Assembly (NCBI GenBank): GCA_030613045.1
Contig: JAUWMS010000122.1
Location: 1 to 7,231 of the forward strand
Reading direction: 5' to 3'
DNA length: 7,231 nucleotides
From: Candidatus Latescibacterota bacterium
Lineage (GTDB): Bacteria > Latescibacterota > 4484-107
Under the pieces are notes generated by a model. That model did not search any database, was not told where the DNA came from, and saw only the letters and a program-made list of their open reading frames with translations. This document shows positions 1 to 5,579 of the stretch, in pieces. The translations under genes were made by a program, and so were the position numbers. Within the stretch, counting starts at the first letter, position 1, and every line of letters begins with the position of its first letter.

Positions 1-2
1 AG

Positions 3-1424
3 AAGTTGGGGCGGCTGCTGCGAGACAGTAGATGGGAGGTCACCGTTACGCTCGGAATGCGGAACGAAACCACAGAGGTGGTTCTGATCGAACCCGGGGA
101 TACGTCCCACAGGAACTATGGAATCGCCCTGGACATCGGCACCACCACTGTAGTAGCGGATCTGGTGGATCTGAATACCCGTAAGACGTTGGGCGTGAAG
201 GCCACGCATAACCGACAGGCCAGCTATGGGGAGGACGTGATCACCCGCATTATCTATGCGGAGAAGGGGGATGGACTGGAGCGGCTGCACCACGCCGTAG
301 TGGACACGGTGAACGAGTTGATCGCTGCCCTCATCACTGAGCACGGGCTCAACCTGAACGATGTGACCGCTGTGACGTGTGCGGGGAACATGACCATGCC
401 CCATCTGTTGCTCCGGGTGGATCCGTTTTTTATCCGGCGGGAACCCTATGTGCCCACCGCCAATTTTATCCCGGTGATCCGGGCGGCGGAGGCGGGGATC
501 AAAATCAACCCGCGTGGTCTGCTCGCCTGTCTTCCGGGCGTATCATCTTATGTGGGAGGGGATATCACGGCAGGGGTCCTGGCCAGCGGCCTGGACGAGG
601 GCGAAGGGCTTTATATGCTGATTGATATCGGCACAAACGGCGAGATTGTCCTGGGCAACCGGGAATGGCTGGTGTGCTGTTCGGCTTCAGCCGGACCGGC
701 TTTTTTTGGGGGGGGGGGCGGAATGCACTCCGGGGTGCGGGCCATGCCCGGGGCCATTAAGAGAATAGAGATTGATCCTGAAACCTATGAAGTGCGCTAT
801 GCTACGATTGGAGAGGGCAGACCCATCGGGATCTGTGGCTCTGGGTATATAGATACCTTGGCAGAGTTGTTCAAGACCGGAAGCATAGAGCGGTCGGGCA
901 AAATCCGAACAACACTCCCGAGTTCGCTTAAGGAAATGAGAATAAAAGCGATAGACGGAGGGATGGCTTTTGCCCTCGCTACGGAAGAGGAGAGCGCGAC
1001 GGGCAAGGATGTGCTCATCACAGAGGTGGATATCACGAATTTGATCCGCTCAAAAGGAGCGATTTACACCGCCAGCAAAGTTCTGGTGGACCGCATGGGC
1101 ATGAAGCTGACGGATCTCGATAAATTCTACATCGGAGGGGGCTTTGGCAATTATCTAGACATCGAGAAGGCGATCTGGATCGGCCTCCTTCCGGACCTTC
1201 CGGAGGAGCGATTCGAGTTCATTGGCAATAGCTCGCTGACCGGGGCGCGGATGGCACTGCTCTCCCACGACGCCTTGACGAAGGCGCGGGAGATTGCGGA
1301 GAAAATGACATACATTGAGCTATCGGTAGAGCCTTCGTATATGGAGGAATACGTAGGCTCTCTATTTTTACCCCATACCGACATAGATCTGTTTCCAACC
1401 GTAAAACAAGCATTGAGGGTATAA
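3..1424 (+). CDS. acsV: RACo/AcsV-like reductive activator of corrinoid proteins (ASKHA, DUF4445), 5' partial
   Basis: The family uses ATP to drive low-potential reduction of an inactive Co(II) corrinoid protein back to Co(I), in the cytoplasm. Three ASKHA nucleotide-binding signatures are visible, numbered from the TTG at 6: ALDIGTTT (41-48), LIDIGTNGEIV (about 208-218) and FYIGGGFGNYLDIEKA near the C-terminus. The CAGNMTM and ASAGPAF segments are also typical, and the end LFLPHTDIDLFPTV is the usual family C-terminus. The frame is open to the window edge and the family normally carries an N-terminal 2Fe-2S ferredoxin domain, so the TTG at 6 is not the real start and that domain should lie upstream. 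cooC begins one base after the stop, which suggests an operon and the AcsV role in CO dehydrogenase/acetyl-CoA synthase metabolism. A role with a corrinoid methyltransferase is the alternative. The phosphate-loop region holds an odd T7G11 tract (701-718). Confidence 0.9.
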   Translation, partial: KLGRLLRDSRWEVTVTLGMRNETTEVVLIEPGDTSHRNYGIALDIGTTTVVADLVDLNTRKTLGVKATHNRQASYGEDVITRIIYAEKGDGLERLHHAVVDTVNELIAALITEHGLNLNDVTAVTCAGNMTMPHLLLRVDPFFIRREPYVPTANFIPVIRAAEAGIKINPRGLLACLPGVSSYVGGDITAGVLASGLDEGEGLYMLIDIGTNGEIVLGNREWLVCCSASAGPAFFGGGGGMHSGVRAMPGAIKRIEIDPETYEVRYATIGEGRPIGICGSGYIDTLAELFKTGSIERSGKIRTTLPSSLKEMRIKAIDGGMAFALATEEESATGKDVLITEVDITNLIRSKGAIYTASKVLVDRMGMKLTDLDKFYIGGGFGNYLDIEKAIWIGLLPDLPEERFEFIGNSSLTGARMALLSHDALTKAREIAEKMTYIELSVEPSYMEEYVGSLFLPHTDIDLFPTVKQALRV

Positions 1425-1425
1425 C

Positions 1426-1707
1426 ATGTCTTATACGATTGCCGTGGCCGGCAAAGGGGGCTCCGGGAAGACCACTTTGGCGGCTCTAACGCTGTACCAT
1501 CTGCTCAAGGCTGGGAGGACTCCTGTCCTTGCGGTGGATGCGGACCCCAACGCCACTGTGGACGGGGCCACGAATTATCTTCCTTATCGTGACAGGGTGT
1601 CTTCGCTACAGGAGGGGCGGGAACAGGTCGGAGAAGGTGCTTCTATTCTTGGAGTCGAATTCGAGGTCTATTGTGGAGGGGACTTCGGAGGATCGGGAGC
1701 CGTTTGA
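1426..1707 (+). pseudogene. cooC: CooC-type nickel-insertion ATPase, 3'-truncated
   Basis: CooC/AcsF proteins are MinD/ParA-like ATPases that help load nickel into carbon monoxide dehydrogenase. The start is well supported: AGGG (1416-1419) lies six bases before ATG 1426, and the RACo stop ends at 1424. The N-terminus MSYTIAVAGKGGSGKTT has the deviant Walker A motif GKGGSGKTT (residues 9-17) with its signature lysine, followed by the family segment VLAVDADPNA (residues 34-43). Family-like sequence fades after about residue 70, and the frame ends at residue 93 in low-complexity Gly/Phe sequence. Full-length family members are about 250 residues, so the switch regions, the CxC metal/dimer site and the C-terminal half are missing. 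Downstream is an unrelated ATPase stub on the opposite strand, so the 3' part was probably replaced by rearrangement. The 93-residue product is unlikely to work. Confidence 0.82.
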
Positions 1708-1956
1708 GTGCGGGTCGGACGGAGCGAATTTTGCGTGTCTGGACAAAACGTGAAGGCCGCCTCAGCCCCACCGACGTTGCTCAGGAGGTAGTCGGTAACC
1801 CGATCCTCGACAACCCGCAGAAACCAAGCCGATTGCCTGGCAGATGCTCGTCTTGCCCGAGCCATTCGGTCCGATGAGGACGTTGATGCCGGGGGAGAAT
1901 TCGGCAGAGAATTTGCGGAGCGATTTGAATCCATCAACCTGCAAACTCCGTATCAT
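1668..1956 (-). pseudogene. AAA/SMC-like ATPase N-terminal stub with frameshift
   Basis: ATG at 1956 has a strong Shine-Dalgarno GGAGG (1965-1969, spacing 8). The first 48 residues read as the N-terminus of a RecF/SMC-type AAA ATPase: MIRSLQVDGFKSL, then Walker A GPNGSGKTS at residues 29-37, then ICQAIGLVS. That frame then turns into non-homologous sequence and stops at 1762. The adjacent minus frame continues plausibly from about 1820 with RVVEDRVTDYLLSNVGGAEA and runs to a stop at 1668, so a +1-type frameshift lies near 1812-1822. After about 80 residues no family sequence is recognisable, whereas such ATPases usually have several hundred residues with Walker B and a signature motif. It converges on the truncated cooC, so both fragments probably border one rearrangement. 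The original role (defence-linked ATPase, OLD-like or other) cannot be told from this stub. Confidence 0.65.
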
Positions 1957-2123
1957 TTTATATGCCTCCGTTTAGGAGTGCGAACATAGAACTATACGGC
2001 CTAAATGCCGTTTTATACTACGGAAACACAGTTTTTTCTGTTGCAATCATCGAATAAATACAGTGTGTTAGCCAACCCCGGGTGAAATATCGAAAATGAT
2101 AAATACGGAAAGGAGTTCGACCT
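1957..2123. other. Intergenic stretch between divergent ATPase stub and small ORF
   Basis: AT-richer than its flanks. It should hold promoters for the minus-strand ATPase stub and the plus-strand small ORF, which are divergent, but no convincing -35/-10 pair was identified. A short hairpin ACGGC-ctaaat-GCCGT (1996-2011) followed by TTT is visible; its 5-bp stem is too weak to call a terminator. No RNA gene is recognised here. Confidence 0.4.
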
Positions 2124-2243
2124 ATGAAACTTTTCAGTAAAGTCCGTGCTGCAACTCGATTACTCGATATGTATGAGCAAACCTGTGGTGCGTCAGCATA
2201 CAACCCCATCGCCTCGCTCCACACCGTAAACTACACTGGTTAA
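2124..2243 (+). CDS. Small 39-residue ORF with strong ribosome binding site, unknown function
   Basis: This is the only plausible plus-strand gene between 1710 and the right edge. An AAGGAG-like Shine-Dalgarno (core GGAG 2112-2115) lies eight bases before ATG 2124. The first 23 codons read MKLFSKVRAATRLLDMYEQT and a little beyond, basic and probably helical. The remainder (from about 2193) is the antisense reading of repeat copy 1, the eroded MutL/GlmL C-terminal tail. This composition suggests the 5' end of a real gene cut off where the repeat begins, so the product may be a truncated remnant. No family was recognised, and translation is inferred only from the ribosome binding site. Confidence 0.35.
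   Translation: MKLFSKVRAATRLLDMYEQTCGASAYNPIASLHTVNYTG
2193..2234 (-). repeat. MutL/GlmL C-terminal tail repeat, copy 1 (degenerate)
   Basis: The 42-bp core differs from copy 2 at four positions and from copy 3 at five. Read on the minus strand it gives FTVWSEAMGLYAD, matching ITAWSEAMGLYAE of the intact gene. The codon before the Phe is TAG where the other copies have CAG (Gln), so this copy is a non-coding relic. Homology ends after the final Ala-Asp codons, where the sequence runs into the small plus-strand ORF. It marks the downstream boundary of the nuclease/DUF2283 module. Confidence 0.8.
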
Positions 2244-2509
2244 CCTACGGCCGCAGACCGTTCATATCGCTGCGGATCGAATTCAAAGCCCAGGATCTGA
2301 TCGCGATCCTGCAAGCGATCCACGGACTTTTCGCTGAACCCTGCCGGCAAAAAATTCAACTTCTCAATGCCGATAATTTCCCCGGCTTTATTCTTTACCA
2401 GCCCCAATTCTTCGTCCGCTTCTTCAGTGATATATTCATCCCGAGGATCTCCGAACCAGATATGCAGCGTATTACCCAAGGGGTCATAGTAAACCTTCAT
2501 CTTCTCCAT
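2240..2509 (-). CDS. DUF2283 family protein, probable antitoxin partner of the upstream nuclease
   Basis: The product has 89 residues. The N-terminal MKVYYDPLGNTLHIWF (residues 4-19), an acidic middle and GEIIGIEKLNF (43-53) form the short beta-rich DUF2283 core. A charged tail of about 36 residues follows, including GFEFDPQRYE. The start at 2509 is supported by GAGGTGAT (2515-2522, spacing 5). The ORF overlaps the end of the upstream nuclease gene by 13 bases, so translation is probably coupled. DUF2283 proteins often sit beside small toxin-like genes; the antitoxin role is inferred from this pairing and not demonstrated. It ends just before repeat copy 1. Confidence 0.85.
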   Translation of the reverse strand: MEKMKVYYDPLGNTLHIWFGDPRDEYITEEADEELGLVKNKAGEIIGIEKLNFLPAGFSEKSVDRLQDRDQILGFEFDPQRYERSAAVG

Positions 2510-2805
2510 ATAGGATCACCTCGCTTCATTCGATCAGTGGAATATGCTGTAATCACAAAGCCATCCCCGTTAAGATGCCTGGCAACTACACAAAGATAGC
2601 GATCTTTGTAGTGTGCGTAATAGAGATAAACATCCGGGTCCGTTCTACTTCCTCTAATCTCTATGGGATCGGCAAGCACCCGTTTAACCTCCTTTTCCTC
2701 ACCTTCAAGGATTTGGTGCTTCACTGTCGTGATCACATGCCAGTATTCCTCACTGATCCTGATTCTTCGGTCCAATTTGGAAATAACTTCGAAGTAGAGG
2801 TCCAT
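2497..2805 (-). CDS. Small BECR-fold (PBECR/DUF4258-like) ribonuclease, probable toxin
   Basis: The product has 102 residues. The pattern fits the Barnase-EndoU-ColicinE5/D-RelE-like nuclease group: a helical N-terminus with EYWHVITTVKH (20-30), a DP turn at residues 46-47, then RGSRTDPDVYLYY (51-63), YLCVVARHLNGDGFVITAY (70-88) and STDRMKRGDPIW (89-100). His30, the Arg/Ser/Asp cluster at 51-56 and the C-terminal Thr-Asp are candidate active-site residues. The gene starts at ATG 2805 shortly after repeat copy 2; the only Shine-Dalgarno-like sequence, GGGG (2815-2818), lies inside the tail's own last codons, so expression may depend on readthrough from upstream. Its stop overlaps the DUF2283 start. 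Family assignment is by motif pattern; RNA cleavage and toxicity are inferred. Confidence 0.72.
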   Translation of the reverse strand: MDLYFEVISKLDRRIRISEEYWHVITTVKHQILEGEEKEVKRVLADPIEIRGSRTDPDVYLYYAHYKDRYLCVVARHLNGDGFVITAYSTDRMKRGDPIWRR

Positions 2806-2811
2806 TCACGT

Positions 2812-2889
2812 TTACCCCAAATCAGCATACAATCCCATCGCCTCGCTCCACGCCGTAATCTGCCGAACCCGCTCCCTCCGATTTTTAGC
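2812..2889 (-). repeat. MutL/GlmL C-terminal tail repeat, copy 2 (still an open C-terminus)
   Basis: The minus strand reads A-K-N-R-R-E-R-V-R-QITAWSEAMGLYADLG then TAA (2812-2814). The intact gene reads EERVKQITAWSEAMGLYAEL then TAA. In the 42-bp core (2822-2863) this copy differs from copy 3 at three positions, all synonymous third bases. Similarity stretches to about 2889 and then stops sharply. It lies 31 bases after the PIN gene stop and just before the nuclease start, so it separates the two small-gene modules. No start codon makes it a gene of its own. Confidence 0.85.
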
Positions 2890-2920
2890 TATTTGTGAAT
2901 GCTTGTTGCGTTTCCCCCTC

Positions 2921-3346
2921 CTATCGTGCCGCTAAAAGCGAGGTCAGAAACACATCGGGCGTCATGATCGGAATTCCTCGAAATGGGCTGAGCTCCAACA
3001 AATGTTCGTCCCCGCTGACGATACACGCAGCACGCCCACAAGTCGCAAGTTCCAAAAACTTGTCGTCCTTCGGATCCCGGCAGATATGGAGGCGCTCGGT
3101 AATTTCCACGAGCGTCGCCTCCCGAAGCAGGGCATCCAAAAAATGCTCCCGCTCCTCCCGGAGTAAGTAGCGATCGAATTTCTCCCGGCTCAACACCTCG
3201 TTCAGTTCTTTCACAACTGGCAGAGAAAGCAGAATCTCGCCTCAATCCAGCGCCGCGTAAAACGCCCGCCCGGGTTTTGATCGCTCGAACAGCAGTGCGC
3301 TAATAAGCACATTTGTGTCGAAAACGTATCGCCGGCTACGCTTCAT
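2921..3346 (-). pseudogene. PIN-domain toxin (COG1569-like) interrupted by in-frame TGA
   Basis: PIN-family toxins are Mg-dependent ribonucleases held in check by a partner antitoxin. Reading from ATG 3346, residues 1-34 give the N-terminus with YVFDTNVLISALL (catalytic Asp10). Codon 35 (3244-3242) is TGA, and the same frame then continues with GEILLSLPVVKELNEVLS to a stop at 2921. The remaining acidic residues are all present: Glu47/Glu50, CRDPKDDKFLELA (89-101) and SGDEHLL (111-117). The total of 141 codons is the usual family length, so one nonsense change (for example CGA to TGA) is the only defect seen. Restart at GTG 3214 would lack Asp10. The 5' end overlaps the antitoxin by 11 bases. 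Nearby full-length genes have no internal TGA, which argues against a recoded stop. Confidence 0.85.
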
Positions 3347-3563
3347 CGAGAATCGCCCTCAAAACCTCCGGAGTCAGCCCCCGCTGCTGCGCTTTCCGGC
3401 TGATCCGGGTCATAGTTTGCTTCAACGAGCTGTTCGCTCGAATCGCCTCGCTGAGACGGATACTGAGCAGAATTTCTAACTTTTGCCGCTCCTCCGTAGA
3501 AACAGACTGGAAAGCACGCGCGGCCTCAGCGTCCACTCGAATAGGGATGCACTCGGTTTCCAT
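3336..3563 (-). CDS. Antitoxin partner of the PIN toxin
   Basis: A 75-residue protein starting METECIPIRVDAEAARAF, with an Arg/Lys/Glu-rich helical middle (EERQKLEILLSIRLSEAI, 24-41) and the C-terminal motif SRKAQQRGLTPEVLRAIL (55-72). This is the pattern of the small proteins normally encoded directly before COG1569 PIN toxins. The start is firm: AAGGAG lies six bases before ATG 3563. The stop overlaps the PIN start (ATG inside the last codons), so the pair is translationally coupled. Since the toxin gene carries a nonsense codon, this may now be an orphan antitoxin. Whether it binds DNA for autoregulation is not evident. Confidence 0.8.
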   Translation of the reverse strand: METECIPIRVDAEAARAFQSVSTEERQKLEILLSIRLSEAIRANSSLKQTMTRISRKAQQRGLTPEVLRAILDEA

Positions 3564-3671
3564 TATGTGCTCCTTGTTCTGAATTTTCCGACCGATCTAC
3601 TTCCAGGGGCAGGGTTTGCAGTCAGGTGCGATAGCGGCGTCACCGGCGATGCCACGCCACTAACCGACTTC

Positions 3672-3746
3672 TTATAGCTCAGCATACAACCCCATCGCTT
3701 CGCTCCATGCCGTAATCTGCTTCACCCGCTCCTCCTCATCTTCAGC
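3672..3746 (-). repeat. MutL/GlmL C-terminal tail repeat, copy 3 (within the intact gene)
   Basis: Reference copy of the repeat: codons for A-E-D-E-E-E-R-V-K-QITAWSEAMGLYAEL and the stop. The 42-bp core is 3679-3720. All three copies are in the same orientation; core starts are 629 and 857 bp apart. Confidence 0.88.
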
Positions 3747-5471
3747 CAGTCTCAACGGCCTCCCCCGCGCATCCATCGCAATGCCCACCACGCCACCTGT
3801 GAGTTTGGTCCGAACGGTCTTGCCCTTGCCCTCTCCGAGGTTAAAGCCCTTGGCAGGCGTGGCTTCGAGCGCGGCTTCCTGTCCCACGTCGAGGGGATAG
3901 CGCTTCACTTCTCCGAAGGCAAGCGATTCGTGCACCGTTCGACCGTCGGGGAAGGTAAGCGTATATTCGACACACGGATCTCCGGGCTTGGTCGTTCCGA
4001 TGGGAGCTACGCACGTACCGAGATAGACCATACAATCCTTCGAAAATACCTCCGTCGCGGCCTGCTCGTTCACCGTGGAAAGCACACCGAGATGGGGCAT
4101 CATAAAAATACTGTCCACCGCAATCTTGGTTATGCCGAGCGGCTGATAGGCATCCATCATCATCATCATCGCCTGATGGCGTCGGGGCGCGTGAGAGAGA
4201 ATGCCGCCGCTGCCCACGATCAGATCGCACCGTTGCATATCCACGAGGCTCTGGCCGGTCGCCTTCTGATCGAATACGTCGGAGATGGAGCGCTCCTGCT
4301 GAATCCCCTTCAATCCCACGGCCAGCGCCCGATGTTGCTCGAACGCCAACCGGAGCGCCTCGCGGGCCACGGCCTGCTCGATCTTCAGTTCCTCCAGACT
4401 CTGAGGGATCGTGGTGGGACGAATCATCTTGTTTTTCACCCGGTTCCGAAGCTCCTCCTCCTCGATCTCAAATGGCATCCAGCGGACGATGTGGTCCAAT
4501 CCCGCCTCCGCCAACACGTTGGAGATGGAATAGCTCATCCCGAGATTGGCGGAGACAGTGCGGTTGAATATCCCGTCGAACACCGAGAACGTATCCGTGG
4601 TCGCGCCTCCGATATCCACGCCGATCACGTTGATGCCTTCCTTTTTGGCAATGGTCTCCATGATGTTCCCGACGGCCGCGGGCGTGGGCATAATCGGCGC
4701 GCCGGTCCAGTTCATCAGCTTCTTGTATCCGGGCGCCTGAGCCATCACGTGCTCCAAAAAAAGATCGTGGATCTTATGACGCGCGGGCATCAGATTCTCC
4801 CGTTCCAACACGGGACGGATGTTCTCCGAGACGGACAGCGCGGTTTTCTCTCCCAAAATCTCCTCAATACGCTCCTGCGCGTTCTTGTTCCCCGCATAGA
4901 TGATCGGCAATTGATAGCCGATGCCGAGCCTGGGCCGGGGATCCGCTGCGGAGATATACTCGGCCATCTCCACCACGTGCGTGATCGTGCCGCCGTCGGT
5001 GCCGCCGGAGAGGAGGATCATATCGGGCCGGAGCTGGCGGATGCGCTCGATCTTTTCGTGCCCCAACCGGCCGTCGTTGGAGGCTAACACGTCCATCACA
5101 ATCGCGCCGGCTCCGAGTGCGCATCGCTCCGCACTCTCCGCGGTCATGGTCTTCACGGCTCCGGCCACCATCATCTGGAGTCCGCCTCCCGCGCTGCTCG
5201 TGGAGACGTAGATGTCCACGCCCACGTCGTCTTTCGTCGGAGTGATGATGCGCTCTCCGTCCAGAATTGTGCGCCCGGAAAGCTCCTCCACCTCCTGAAT
5301 CGCATTGAGCACGCCCTTTGTCACATCCTCGAACGGCGCCTCCACCGTGGTGGGCGCTTCTCCCCGGAACGTTTGCCGATACCCGTCGTCCTTCCGCTCG
5401 ATCAGAATGGCCTTGGTCGTCGTGCTTCCACAGTCCGTGGCGATGATGATGTTGAGATCGTCCGATTTCAT
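3672..5471 (-). CDS. MutL/GlmL-family ASKHA protein (glutamate mutase L-like), long form
   Basis: MutL/GlmL proteins are ASKHA ATPases encoded with B12-dependent mutases and thought to reactivate or protect them in the cytoplasm. From ATG 5471 there are 599 residues: phosphate-1 loop TDCGSTTTKAIL (12-23), STSSAGGGLQMM (90-101), LLSGGTDGGT (153-162), phosphate-2 loop GVDIGGATTDTFS (284-296) and the adenosine-side loop VGSGGILSHAP (419-429). GlmL proper is about 460 residues; here roughly 110 more follow, ending in GGVVGIAMDARGRPL (559-573) and a helical tail QITAWSEAMGLYAEL. ATG 5471 is preferred over an in-frame TTG at 5501 because AGAGGA (5482-5487) precedes it and the TTG has no Shine-Dalgarno. 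No mutase subunit is present in the window, so the client enzyme is unknown. Its 3' end is duplicated twice downstream. Confidence 0.88.
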   Translation of the reverse strand: MKSDDLNIIIATDCGSTTTKAILIERKDDGYRQTFRGEAPTTVEAPFEDVTKGVLNAIQEVEELSGRTILDGERIITPTKDDVGVDIYVSTSSAGGGLQMMVAGAVKTMTAESAERCALGAGAIVMDVLASNDGRLGHEKIERIRQLRPDMILLSGGTDGGTITHVVEMAEYISAADPRPRLGIGYQLPIIYAGNKNAQERIEEILGEKTALSVSENIRPVLERENLMPARHKIHDLFLEHVMAQAPGYKKLMNWTGAPIMPTPAAVGNIMETIAKKEGINVIGVDIGGATTDTFSVFDGIFNRTVSANLGMSYSISNVLAEAGLDHIVRWMPFEIEEEELRNRVKNKMIRPTTIPQSLEELKIEQAVAREALRLAFEQHRALAVGLKGIQQERSISDVFDQKATGQSLVDMQRCDLIVGSGGILSHAPRRHQAMMMMMDAYQPLGITKIAVDSIFMMPHLGVLSTVNEQAATEVFSKDCMVYLGTCVAPIGTTKPGDPCVEYTLTFPDGRTVHESLAFGEVKRYPLDVGQEAALEATPAKGFNLGEGKGKTVRTKLTGGVVGIAMDARGRPLRLAEDEEERVKQITAWSEAMGLYAEL

Positions 5472-5518
5472 CTGTGCACGTTCCTCTTTGAAAAATGTCA
5501 AATGACAAAATCCATGTG

Positions 5519-5579
5519 AAAGTGAGAAAGCGAGAAAGTGGGGTCACCCCGTCACACCGTCACACTTTCTCACTTTTTT
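5519..5579. repeat. Period-8 tandem repeats forming a long imperfect hairpin
   Basis: Perfect 12-bp arms AAAGTGAGAAAG (5519-5530) and CTTTCTCACTTT (5565-5576) flank further 8-base units: AGTGAGAA/AGCGAGAA/AGTGGGGT on the left and GTCACCCC/GTCACACC/GTCACACT/TTCTCACT on the right. The two sides are largely complementary to each other, and GGGGTCACCCC (5540-5550) is itself a palindrome. On the plus strand the right arm runs into six T, which resembles an intrinsic terminator, but no plus-strand gene feeds into it. It lies between the 119-residue gene and the MutL/GlmL-like gene and supplies the former's last codons. Confidence 0.75.

Noticed and set aside
1996..2014. Hairpin with following T residues as a terminator
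   Set aside because: Stem of only 5 bp and three to four T; no gene clearly ends there.
2889..3245. 118-codon minus-strand frame overlapping the PIN gene
   Set aside because: Composition is low-complexity and domain-free; the PIN frame in the same place carries all catalytic residues.
3590..3660. GC-rich inverted repeat (GGCGT...ACGCC) between the MutL/GlmL-like gene and the antitoxin
   Set aside because: Short stem with no T tract; insufficient for a terminator or riboswitch call.
4155..4170. Five consecutive CAT/ATG codons (Met run) in the MutL/GlmL-like gene
   Set aside because: Short trinucleotide run at a position where family members also have hydrophobic residues before Asp; no sign of frameshift or expansion.
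3930..5087. Long plus-strand open frame (about 385 codons)
   Set aside because: It lies entirely antisense to the well-supported MutL/GlmL-like gene, is rich in His/Arg/Gly typical of a shadow of GC-rich coding sequence, and shows no domain.
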